Below, in pieces: positions 31,836-39,080 of a DNA stretch of 40,167 nucleotides. The translations under genes were made by a program, and so were the position numbers. Location: positions 1-40,167 of the forward strand of contig NZ_JAGWUA010000020.1 in assembly GCF_028868675.1 (NCBI RefSeq), given 5' to 3'. The notes beneath the pieces were generated by a model, which was not told where the DNA came from, ran no database searches, and worked only from the letters and a program-made list of their open reading frames with translations. Positions within the stretch are counted from its first letter, which is position 1. The number at the start of each line of letters is the position of its first letter. The stretch is from Bradyrhizobium sp. (GTDB taxonomy: Bacteria > Pseudomonadota > Alphaproteobacteria > Rhizobiales > Xanthobacteraceae).

Positions 31836-33790
31836 CCCGCCGGCGACGCCCGCAGCGTGCGGCGGAAATGGTCGATGGCTTCGGGGTTGGCGAGCGCGGA
31901 GAGGTCGCCGGGGTCGCGGTCCTCGAACACGGCGCGGAGCACGCGCCGCATGATCTTCATGTTGCGCGTCCTCGGCAGGTCGTCGACCAGCAAGACCCGT
32001 TCCGGACGGTAGGATGCCCCCATGCCGTGAACGAGGGCGCGGGCCAGCTCTTCGGCAAGCGCGTCCGGATCATGCGGCTTGTTCATCGGCACGCAGGCGC
32101 ACACCAGGGCCGATCCTTTCACCGGGTGGGGAATGCTGAACACCGCGGCTTCGGCGACCTTGCCGGTTGCGGTCAAGACGCCCTCCAGCTCCGCCGGGCC
32201 GACGCGTTTTCCCGAGATCTTGATGGTGTCGTCGGACCGGCCGAGGATGTAGTAGAGGCCGTCGCGCCCCCGCATCGCGAAATCGCCATGAACCCAGATG
32301 CCGGGGATCGTGCTCCAGTAGCTGTCGAGATAGCGCTGGTCGGCCTTCCAGAGGCTCTTGGTGAGGCCAATGGAGGCATGGCGCAGCACGAGCTCGCCGA
32401 CTTCGCCGTCGGCAACGCGGTTGCCCGAGAGATCGACGACGTCGGCGCCGACCCCGAGCGCGGGCCGCGAGAAGGAGCACGGGTTCATCGGGTGGTTCGG
32501 CGTGCCCGTGAAGATGCAGCCGCCGACTTCCGTGCCGCCGGAGATGTTGATGATCGGGATGGTCGATTTGCAGACGTGCTCGAAGAACCATCGCCACGGC
32601 GTCTCCGTCCACGCCTCGCCGCCCGAGGCCGTCATCCGCAGGCTCGACAGATCGTAGCTGTCGACCTCGCCGCCATACCGCATCATGCCGCGAACGATGG
32701 TCGGCGACACGCCGAGATAGCTGACCTTGTGCTCGGCGATCAGCCGCCAGAAGCGGCCGGTGTCGGGATAGTCGGGCGTGCCCTCCGCGATCAGCAGCCG
32801 GCCGCCGGCAAAGCTCGGAATGCAGGCGCACATGGCGCCGACCATCCATCCCATGTCGCTGAAGAAGAAGAACAGGTCCGACGGCTTGAAGTCGCCGCAG
32901 ATGATCATGTCCCGCGTGACCATGGAGCCGATGAAGCTGATATGCGTCCATACGCAGCCCTTGGGCTCGCCCGTCGTTCCCGAGGTGTAGAGCAGGATGG
33001 CCGGATCGTCAGCGTTCATTTCGGCCGTCGGCACGTCGGCGCCGTCGCGGACGATCTCGTGCCACCAGTGGTCGCGGCCCTCGCGCATGGGCGTGTCGAT
33101 GGCGAGTCCGCCGCGATCGGCCACGACCACGTGCCGGACGCTGGGGGTGCCTTGGAGAGCCTCGTCCAGCACCGATTTCAGGGGAGCCGCAACACCACGG
33201 CGCCAGGTGCCGTTCGTCGTGATCACCGCCTTCGCTTCGCCGTGGTTGAGCCGCGACAGGATCGGGCTCGGGCCGAAGCCCGAGAACAGCGGCATCACGA
33301 TGGCGCCGATCTTCAGAATCGCAAAGAACGCCATGAAGGTTTCGGGCAGGTTGGGCATGTAGATGGCGACGACGTCGCCCTTGCCGATGCCCAGCCGGTG
33401 CAGCGCGCCGGCGAGCCGGTCGATGCCGGCGGCGAATTCGCGGTAGCTCAGCTTGCGCCGTTCACGCCTGTCCTCGCCCTCCCAGACCAGAAAGGTCTGG
33501 TCCCAGACCGAGGTTCCGCGGTGCTTGTCGATGCAATTGAGAACGATGTTCGTGGTTCCGCCGACGCACCAGCGGGCCCAGGGCTGTCCGCGCGCGAGAT
33601 CGAGCATCGTCTCGTAGTCGCGGTAGAAGCGGACGCCGCAGAACCTGAACACCTCCCGCATCAGCCACGCCGGATCGGCCTCCGCTCTGGCGGCCAGGAC
33701 GTCGTAATCGGGCTGTCCCGTGGCACGGAGGAATGCGGTCAGGTTGCTTCGTTCGACGAGTTCTGCGGGAGGCGTCCAGAGATACTCCAT
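31832..33790 (-). CDS. Acetyl/acetoacetyl-CoA synthetase-like AMP-forming ligase
   Basis: This is a 652-residue ligase with an N-terminal ACAS-type extension ([18 protein letters not shown]), as in acetyl-, propionyl- and acetoacetyl-CoA synthetases. The P-loop is [19 protein letters not shown], then [60 protein letters not shown] and the catalytic Lys in [14 protein letters not shown] small organic acid is the likely substrate. Acetoacetate would fit the end of a leucine-like pathway, but this is inference. AGGAGG lies seven bases before the ATG at 33790. It is divergent from the second crotonase with operator site 3 between them. Confidence 0.85.
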   Translation of the reverse strand: MEYLWTPPAELVERSNLTAFLRATGQPDYDVLAARAEADPAWLMREVFRFCGVRFYRDYETMLDLARGQPWARWCVGGTTNIVLNCIDKHRGTSVWDQTFLVWEGEDRRERRKLSYREFAAGIDRLAGALHRLGIGKGDVVAIYMPNLPETFMAFFAILKIGAIVMPLFSGFGPSPILSRLNHGEAKAVITTNGTWRRGVAAPLKSVLDEALQGTPSVRHVVVADRGGLAIDTPMREGRDHWWHEIVRDGADVPTAEMNADDPAILLYTSGTTGEPKGCVWTHISFIGSMVTRDMIICGDFKPSDLFFFFSDMGWMVGAMCACIPSFAGGRLLIAEGTPDYPDTGRFWRLIAEHKVSYLGVSPTIVRGMMRYGGEVDSYDLSSLRMTASGGEAWTETPWRWFFEHVCKSTIPIINISGGTEVGGCIFTGTPNHPMNPCSFSRPALGVGADVVDLSGNRVADGEVGELVLRHASIGLTKSLWKADQRYLDSYWSTIPGIWVHGDFAMRGRDGLYYILGRSDDTIKISGKRVGPAELEGVLTATGKVAEAAVFSIPHPVKGSALVCACVPMNKPHDPDALAEELARALVHGMGASYRPERVLLVDDLPRTRNMKIMRRVLRAVFEDRDPGDLSALANPEAIDHFRRTLRASPAG

Positions 33791-33850
33791 CGTGTTTCCT
33801 CCTGACGTCGAGCGCCGGTCGCATTCTTGTGTTCGTCGGCCTGCGATGTA

Positions 33851-33868
33851 TTCTAACAGACGTTAGAA
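33851..33868. promoter_or_regulatory. TCTAAC-N4-GTTAGA operator, site 3
   Basis: TTCTAACAGACGTTAGAA, perfect seven-base arms around four bases, in the 95-base region between the divergent synthetase (start 33790) and crotonase (start 33886) genes. Confidence 0.82.
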
Positions 33869-33885
33869 ACCGAGGAAGCCCTATC

Positions 33886-34671
33886 GTGTCCGACAACGAG
33901 CAGATCCGCTATCTGGCGGAGGATGGCATCGCCACCGTGACCATCGACCGGCCCGAGCGCAAGAATGCGCTCTCGGTCGAGGCGATGAACGGTCTGACGG
34001 AGGCGTGGGGCAGGGCGGAGGCCGATCCGTCGGTGCGCGTCGTCATCCTGACGTCGTCGGATTGCGGGGTATTCTGTGCGGGGCTCGATCTGAAGCAGGC
34101 GGCGGAGATCAGGGCGCGGGACGGCGTGGACATCCTCACGCGGATGCACGATCCCATGCAGAAGGCCATGCGGAAGATGTCGAAGCCGATCATCGCGGCC
34201 ATGACGGGATCGCTGATGGCCGGCGGGATGATGCTCGCGATCAAGTGCGACTTGCGGGTCGGTCTGCGCGGCACGCGCGCGGGGATCACCGAGGTGAGGA
34301 TCGGGCGCGGCAGTCCCTGGGCCGTGCCGCTGCTCTGGATGGTGCCGCAGCCGCTCCTGATGGAGATGGTTCTGACCGGCGAGACCATGCCGATCGAGCA
34401 GCTGGCCGGACACGGCTTCGTCAACTACCTCGAGGATACGCCGCAGGCCGTCCGGGAGCGGGCAAGGGCGCTCGCGCAAAGGATCGTGGAAGGCGCGCCA
34501 TTGTCGATCAAGGCGGCGAGGGCCAGCGTGCTCGCCGCGATGGATCTGGGCTACGCGGAAGGGAGTGTCGAGGCCGAGCGGCTTCATGCCGAGGCCTATG
34601 CGAGCCTCGACGCCATCGAAGGACCGAAGGCGTTCGCGGAGAAGCGCAAGCCGGTGTGGCAGGGCAGATAG
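33886..34671 (+). CDS. Enoyl-CoA hydratase/isomerase family protein
   Basis: This is a 261-residue crotonase-fold enzyme: VTIDRPERKNALSVEAMNGL, SSDCGVFCAGLDLKQ and MAGGMMLAIKCDLRVG. Against rat hydratase, Glu144 is Met116, while Glu164 is kept as Glu136 (AGITEVRIGRGSP). Single-Glu crotonases are often isomerases, or hydratases of unusual enoyl-CoAs such as the isohexenylglutaconyl-CoA or methylglutaconyl-CoA types. The GTG at 33886 has GAGG ten bases upstream and directly follows operator site 3. It converges on the TetR gene with a six-base gap. Confidence 0.87.
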   Translation: MSDNEQIRYLAEDGIATVTIDRPERKNALSVEAMNGLTEAWGRAEADPSVRVVILTSSDCGVFCAGLDLKQAAEIRARDGVDILTRMHDPMQKAMRKMSKPIIAAMTGSLMAGGMMLAIKCDLRVGLRGTRAGITEVRIGRGSPWAVPLLWMVPQPLLMEMVLTGETMPIEQLAGHGFVNYLEDTPQAVRERARALAQRIVEGAPLSIKAARASVLAAMDLGYAEGSVEAERLHAEAYASLDAIEGPKAFAEKRKPVWQGR

Positions 34672-34677
34672 CGGACG

Positions 34678-35394
34678 TCAGGGCTTGCGAACGCCTTCGA
34701 AGATCAGCATCTCCGTTCGGCGCGCCAGTTCGAGCACGGCGTCCCGGTTCTCGAGCCGGAACCATTCGATGGTCCAGTTGAGCGCTCCCAGCACGAACAT
34801 GCGCAACGGCACGATCTCGATGTCGGCGCGGATTTCGCCGGCGCGCCGGGCGTTCAGGAACAGCCGGTCCCAATACTCGGCATAGGCACGCCGCAACGGC
34901 CGGTGCGGCGTCTTCAAATGCTCGGGCAATTGGCCATAGATGCGGATGTTGGCCGAGGTGAAATCGCTGGTTTCGAGCAGGGCGACGAGATGGGCCTCGA
35001 TCGCGAGCCCGACCCTGCGCCGGTGCGATACCTTGCCTGCGCGCTCGATCGCGGTCTTCACGGTTTCGAAGACATGACGGAGACCGCGATCCAGCACCTC
35101 GTCCAGGATTTCGTCCTTGGAATCGAAATGGTAGTAGATGCTGCCGGCCTTGATCTTCGCTCTGGCGGCGATCTGGCGCAGTGTCGTGGCGGAAAAGCCC
35201 TGCCGGCGAAACAATTGCGCGGCCGACTGCAGAATGAGATCCCGCGATCTCTCGGATTTCGGGGTGGCGGCCGCAGCGTGCTTGTCCGGCCTGGGGCTGC
35301 CGGCGCGGCCGTTCGATGGGGATTTCGGCCGGCGCTCGGCCGATCGAGTGCGGGGCCGGTCACCGGCACGCCTGGATGACCGTGCTGCAGTCAT
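34678..35394 (-). CDS. TetR-family transcriptional regulator
   Basis: This is a 238-residue regulator. A basic, Arg/Pro-rich N-terminal tail of about 45 residues precedes the TetR DNA-binding domain (RDLILQSAAQLFRRQGFSAT, then TLRQIAARAKIKAGSIYYHF) and a helical ligand-binding domain of the type seen in regulators of acyl-CoA metabolism. It is the only regulator in the cluster and so the natural candidate to bind the three TCTAAC palindromes, with an acyl-CoA as inducer. Its own promoter carries a different palindrome (35422-35439), which leaves open which of the two site types it reads. Confidence 0.9.
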   Translation of the reverse strand: MTAARSSRRAGDRPRTRSAERRPKSPSNGRAGSPRPDKHAAAATPKSERSRDLILQSAAQLFRRQGFSATTLRQIAARAKIKAGSIYYHFDSKDEILDEVLDRGLRHVFETVKTAIERAGKVSHRRRVGLAIEAHLVALLETSDFTSANIRIYGQLPEHLKTPHRPLRRAYAEYWDRLFLNARRAGEIRADIEIVPLRMFVLGALNWTIEWFRLENRDAVLELARRTEMLIFEGVRKP

Positions 35395-35418
35395 GTTCGT
35401 TCAAATCTCCCCGTGAGA

Positions 35419-35447
35419 CTATTGATGTAACGACATCAACTCGTCAA
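35419..35447 (-). promoter_or_regulatory. tetR promoter with overlapping palindromic operator
   Basis: The perfect palindrome TTGATGTAACGACATCAA (35422-35439; seven-base arms, four-base centre) lies 28 bases before the tetR ATG. On the minus strand a TTGACG (-35, 35447-35442) and a weak CAATAG (-10, 35424-35419) are 17 bases apart, so the palindrome fills the spacer and touches the -10, the classic place for repression. The -10 is poor and only tentative. Confidence 0.6.
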
Positions 35448-35665
35448 CGATCGCCGTCGCAGCGTCAGGCAGATTTCGCCGAACGCCGCAATGCTTGTTG
35501 GGTTCGATTGGCCGCAGCATCGCTGCCGGCGGGGCGGCTTGTCCATGCGGCGGGGCGCGATGCGCCGGCTGACCTCTCCGGCCGATATCGAGTCGCACAG
35601 CGCAAGCCCCTGGTGTAAGCTGGCCGGCACTCGAGCCGCCGGCGGAGAGCGGCAGGAGGAGGCCT

Positions 35666-36061
35666 ATGAGGCGCACGGGACCGTTTGCCGTATCGCAGAT
35701 CCAGCCGTGGTCGTTGCGCGCATTCATGCTCGGCTTCGCCGTCGTGGCGGTGTGCGCGGCCGTTCAGGGCGCCTGCGTCGTTCTTGGCGCCGAACTCTAT
35801 TTCGCGGCGTTCCTGCCCGGCGTTTTCATCGTCGGCATGCTGGCGGGCATTCCGGCTGCGGCCTTCGCGGGTCTTCTCTCCGTTCCCCTGGTGTGGTGGG
35901 CCTTCATGCCGCCGTTCTTCGAGTTCAACGCGCTGACCGCCCCCTACGCGCATGCCATCAACCTGTTCTTTCTGTTCGGCGTGCTGCTGATCGGTCTGGC
36001 CGATCTCTGCCGAGAGACCCTGGTGATCACGGGTCGCGGCGGCTCGGCACGCAGGCCCTAG
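35666..36061 (+). CDS. Small DUF4118-like membrane protein
   Basis: This is a 131-residue protein with about four membrane helices (residues 19-112: FMLGFAVVAVCAAVQGACVV, LYFAAFLPGVFIVGMLAGIP, AAFAGLLSVPLVWWAF, HAINLFFLFGVLLIGLADL). The pattern is like the DUF4118 membrane module at the N-terminus of sensor kinases, including the FixL-like kinase at 16018-17499, but no kinase part follows and the frame ends normally (GRGGSARRP). AGGAGG lies six bases before the ATG. It could be a free-standing sensor module or a leftover of a kinase gene; the function is unknown. Confidence 0.75.
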   Translation: MRRTGPFAVSQIQPWSLRAFMLGFAVVAVCAAVQGACVVLGAELYFAAFLPGVFIVGMLAGIPAAAFAGLLSVPLVWWAFMPPFFEFNALTAPYAHAINLFFLFGVLLIGLADLCRETLVITGRGGSARRP

Positions 36062-36156
36062 AACGCTGCGCCCTAACCGGGATGAACTCGCGCCGGACTT
36101 GCAACCTGCCGCGAGCAACCGTCCGGAAACCATCCTCCGTGTCTTACCGTGCCGCT

Positions 36157-36174
36157 AACGTTTCGAAAAACGTT
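36157..36174. other. Perfect AACGTTT hairpin upstream of the 62-aa gene
   Basis: AACGTTT (36157-36163), loop CGAA, AAACGTT (36168-36174), 48 bases before the ATG at 36222. It could be an operator or a 5' untranslated-region stem. A poor EcfG-like match (GGAAAC-N17-CGTG) lies at 36125-36151. Confidence 0.45.
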
Positions 36175-36221
36175 CTGCCGCAGGGTCCGGCCGGCAAAGA
36201 ATTTTTTGGGGAGCTTCTGAC

Positions 36222-36410
36222 ATGAATGGGCAGGCCATCCTGGAGAATGTGCGGCGCTACCGCGCGACCGCTTCATTGTACCGGCAGACGGCCGCGTTCC
36301 GGCCGTGCCAGAGCTGGTCCTTGCTGGAGCAGGCCCGCGAGTGGGAATTTCGCGCGCTGGCGGAACTCGAGGCCCATTTCGGCCTCAGCGGCGTTCCGGC
36401 GTCCGCCTAG
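36222..36410 (+). CDS. Small hypothetical protein (62 aa)
   Basis: The frame is short but looks real: GGGGAG sits eight bases before the ATG and the product is a regular, soluble helical peptide (MNGQAILENVRRYRATASLY, then LLEQAREWEFRALAELEAHF). I recognise no domain; similar tiny proteins occur in Bradyrhizobium as far as I recall. It has two aromatic/Arg-rich helices and could be a protein-binding adaptor. It lies alone between the DUF4118-like gene and the SxtJ-like operon. Confidence 0.65.
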   Translation: MNGQAILENVRRYRATASLYRQTAAFRPCQSWSLLEQAREWEFRALAELEAHFGLSGVPASA

Positions 36411-36473
36411 CACACCGGCATCATCGAGGGTCTTGTCCGGCGCTTTGGTTGCAAAGGCAGCCTCGTCCCGTTA

Positions 36474-36490
36474 AACGTCGGCCAGACGTT
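36474..36490. promoter_or_regulatory. Short palindrome before the SxtJ-like operon
   Basis: AACGTC, five bases, GACGTT (36474-36490), ending 18 bases before the SxtJ-like start. It is a possible operator; no partner site was found. Confidence 0.4.
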
Positions 36491-36508
36491 GCGAGGTAAC
36501 GGGGAACG

Positions 36509-36940
36509 ATGCCGGGCGGAGCGCTACACGAGGATCTGAGGCGCGAGGACGAGACGTCCGGTCCGAGCGATCGCAAGTTTGGCCTGACGATCGGGGCCGT
36601 GCTGGCCGTCATCGCTGCCCTCAAGGCCTTTCATCTCTCTCCCTGGGCCTTGTTCTGGGGCGCTCTCGCCGCGGTGTTCGTCATCCTGGCGCTTGCCCGG
36701 CCGGCCTTGTTGTCGCTTCCCAACAGGCTCTGGCTGAAACTGGGCCTGCTGCTTCACCGGCTGGTCAATCCCGTCATCATGGCCATCCTGTTCTATGGCA
36801 CGATCCTGCCGGTCGGCCTCCTGATGCGTGCGTTCGGAAAGGACCCGCTGCGCCTCAGACTCGAGAAGAATTCGGAAAGCTACTGGCTGCCGCGATCCGA
36901 CGACCGGCCGCAAACCACGTCAATGCGTCAGCAATTTTGA
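36509..36940 (+). CDS. SxtJ-like membrane protein
   Basis: This is a 143-residue protein with two hydrophobic pairs (FGLTIGAVLAVIAALKAF with ALFWGALAAVFVILALARPA, then LGLLLHRLVNPVIMAILFYG with TILPVGLLMRAFG) and a basic C-terminal tail. The segment NRLWLKLGLLLHRLVNPVIM followed by KDPLRLRL is typical of the SxtJ family, which is regularly encoded next to NodU/SxtI carbamoyltransferases. The role is unknown, possibly a membrane anchor for the transferase. GGGGA precedes the ATG. It leads an operon with the DUF5989 and carbamoyltransferase genes. Confidence 0.85.
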   Translation: MPGGALHEDLRREDETSGPSDRKFGLTIGAVLAVIAALKAFHLSPWALFWGALAAVFVILALARPALLSLPNRLWLKLGLLLHRLVNPVIMAILFYGTILPVGLLMRAFGKDPLRLRLEKNSESYWLPRSDDRPQTTSMRQQF

Positions 36941-36947
36941 TGGGCCC

Positions 36948-37097
36948 ATGTCCTTTCTCCGCGAATTCATCGCCTTCCTCATGGTGCGCAAGAAATACTG
37001 GCTTGTGCCGATCTTCGTCGTCATGCTGCTTCTGGGCGGGCTGCTGGTATTGACCAAAGGGTCCGCCGTCGCTCCGTTCATCTACACGCTGTTCTGA
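36948..37097 (+). CDS. DUF5989 (SxtK-like) mini membrane protein
   Basis: This is a 49-residue single-helix membrane protein: MSFLREFIAFLMVRKKYWLV, then PIFVVMLLLGGLLVLTKGSA. The LxFLxxRKKxWLxP start and GS..APFIYTLF end are the DUF5989 pattern found beside carbamoyltransferases. It starts seven bases after the SxtJ-like stop and its own stop overlaps the carbamoyltransferase ATG (TGATG), so all three are translated together. It is easily missed because of its size. Confidence 0.88.
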   Translation: MSFLREFIAFLMVRKKYWLVPIFVVMLLLGGLLVLTKGSAVAPFIYTLF

Positions 37098-38938
37098 TGC
37101 CGAGCCGCATTCTGGGGATTTCGGCGTTCTATCACGACAGCGCGGCCGCGCTGGTGATCGACGGCGAGATCGTCGCCGCGGCCCAGGAGGAGCGCTTCAC
37201 GCGCAAGAAGCATGACGCGGCGTTTCCGCTGCACGCGGTCCGGTATTGCCTCGATGAAGCGGGCATCGCGCCTGAAGACGTCGATCACGTCGTGTTCTAC
37301 GAAAAGCCCTTCGTCAAGTTCGAGCGGCTGCTCGAGACCTATCTCGCCTTCGCGCCGCAGGGCTATCAATCGTTCCGCCTCGCGGTGCCGCTCTGGCTCA
37401 AGGAGAAGCTGTTCCAGAAGCGGCTGTTGCGCGAAAGCCTGGACAAGGTCGATGCCGGCGTGAACTGGGAAGAGAAGCTTCTCTTCACCGATCATCATCA
37501 GAGCCACGCCGCGTCGGCCTTCTTTGCCTCGCCCTTCGAGGAAGCCGCAATCCTGACGCTCGACGGCGTCGGCGAATGGACCACGACGTCGTACGGCGTC
37601 GGCCGCGGCAACAATCTCGACATTTTGCGCGAGATCCAGTTTCCGCACTCGATCGGATTGCTCTACTCCGCCTTCACCTACTACACCGGCTTCAAGGTGA
37701 ACTCGGGCGAATACAAGGTGATGGGGCTCGCGCCCTATGGCGAGCCGAAATACGCGGCCGAGATCTTCGACCATCTGGTCGACCTCAAGGACGACGGCTC
37801 CTATCGTCTCGATCTGCGGTATTTCAACTACTGCACCGGCCTGACCATGACGACGGAGCGCTTCCACGAGCTGTTCGGCGGGCCGCCGCGCAAGCCCGAC
37901 GAGCTGCTGGACCAGCGCCACATGGACCTTGCCGCGTCGATCCAGAAGGCGACCGAGGAGATCGTGCTTCGCCTGACCCGCAGCGTGGCGAAGGAATCCG
38001 GCTCGCAGAATCTCTGTCTCGCCGGCGGCGTCGCGCTCAATTGCGTCGCCAACGGCAAGATTTTGCGCGACGGCAAATTCAGGAATATCTGGATCCAGCC
38101 CGCGGCCGGCGATGCCGGCGGCGCCGTGGGCGCGGCGCTCGCGGCCTATCACCAGTTCGAGGGTGGTCAGCGTCGGGCGTCGGGGCGTGCCGACCGGATG
38201 CGCGGATCCTATCTCGGGCCTTCCTACACCCAGGCCGACATCGAACGCCGCCTGAAAGATGCGGGCGGTCGCTTTGCCGTCGTCGGCGACGACGAGCTCA
38301 TCACCCGCACGGTCGATGCGCTGGCCGGCGAGAAGGCGGTCGGCTGGTTCCAGGGACGCATGGAGTTCGGGCCGCGCTCGCTCGGCGCGCGCTCGATCCT
38401 GGGCGATCCGCGGTCGGCGACCATGCAGAAATCGCTCAATCTGCGCGTCAAGTACCGCGAGAGCTTTCGGCCCTTCGCGCCGGCGGTGCTGCGCGAGGAC
38501 GTCGCCGACTGGTTCGAGTTGGACGGCGACAGCCCCTACATGCTGCTGATCGCCGACGTCATCGAGCGCCGGCGCCGCCAGATGACGGCCGCGGAGAAGC
38601 TGCTGTTCGGCATCGACAAGCTGAACGTGCCGCGCTCGGACATTCCGGCCGTGACCCATATCGACTATTCGGCGCGAGTCCAGACGGTGCACCGGGACAC
38701 CAATCCACGCTTTCACGAGTTGCTCACGGCATTCAAGCATCGCACCGGCTGTCCGGTGCTGGTCAATACCAGCTTCAACGTCCGCGGCGAGCCGATCGTC
38801 TGCACGCCCGAAGACGCCTTCCGCTGCTTCATGGGCAGCGAGATCGAGGTTCTCGTCGTCGGCAACTGCATCCTGCGCAAGGAAGACCAGGACCCGTCGC
38901 TCAAGCTCGACTACAAGAACGCGTTCGCGCTCGATTAG
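37097..38938 (+). CDS. Carbamoyltransferase (NodU/CmcH/SxtI family)
   Basis: This is a 613-residue enzyme that transfers a carbamoyl group from carbamoyl phosphate, through carbamoyl-AMP, to a hydroxyl of a small molecule or sugar. The N-terminal Kae1-like domain has ILGISAFYHDSAAALVIDGE, the metal-binding TDHHQSHAASAF (His133/134, His137) and LTLDGVGEWTTTSYGVG. The C-terminal YrdC-like domain has GWFQGRMEFGPRSLGARSIL and ESFRPFAPAVLRED. NodU acts on Nod factors, SxtI on saxitoxin; the acceptor here is unknown, and no nod genes are near. It is coupled to the DUF5989 gene and followed by an SGNH hydrolase. Confidence 0.93.
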   Translation: MPSRILGISAFYHDSAAALVIDGEIVAAAQEERFTRKKHDAAFPLHAVRYCLDEAGIAPEDVDHVVFYEKPFVKFERLLETYLAFAPQGYQSFRLAVPLWLKEKLFQKRLLRESLDKVDAGVNWEEKLLFTDHHQSHAASAFFASPFEEAAILTLDGVGEWTTTSYGVGRGNNLDILREIQFPHSIGLLYSAFTYYTGFKVNSGEYKVMGLAPYGEPKYAAEIFDHLVDLKDDGSYRLDLRYFNYCTGLTMTTERFHELFGGPPRKPDELLDQRHMDLAASIQKATEEIVLRLTRSVAKESGSQNLCLAGGVALNCVANGKILRDGKFRNIWIQPAAGDAGGAVGAALAAYHQFEGGQRRASGRADRMRGSYLGPSYTQADIERRLKDAGGRFAVVGDDELITRTVDALAGEKAVGWFQGRMEFGPRSLGARSILGDPRSATMQKSLNLRVKYRESFRPFAPAVLREDVADWFELDGDSPYMLLIADVIERRRRQMTAAEKLLFGIDKLNVPRSDIPAVTHIDYSARVQTVHRDTNPRFHELLTAFKHRTGCPVLVNTSFNVRGEPIVCTPEDAFRCFMGSEIEVLVVGNCILRKEDQDPSLKLDYKNAFALD

Positions 38939-38987
38939 GGCGCGATGAATTCGGGATGGGCCATCGTCGCGCCTTGGGTATTTGTTC

Positions 38988-39036
38988 GAGCATGATCTTT
39001 TCGGAAGGCCGCTTCGCACTTTCCCGGATCATGCTC
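38988..39036. repeat. Intact Bradyrhizobium-type palindromic repeat
   Basis: GAGCATGATC (38988-38997) and GATCATGCTC (39027-39036) are perfect inverted arms around ttttcggaaggccgcttcgc plus acttttccg-like sequence. It sits between the carbamoyltransferase and SGNH hydrolase genes. A decayed copy is at 3805-3853. I know near-identical elements as abundant intergenic repeats in Bradyrhizobiaceae. Confidence 0.85.
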
Positions 39037-39080
39037 CAGCGCGGCGGCGGCCCGGTCCCGGGAAGGTGAAGAGGGCTTCG

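Noticed and set aside
36125..36151. EcfG (general stress) promoter before the 62-aa gene
   Set aside because: GGAAAC-N17-CGTG departs from GGAAC...CGTT in both boxes; too weak to call.
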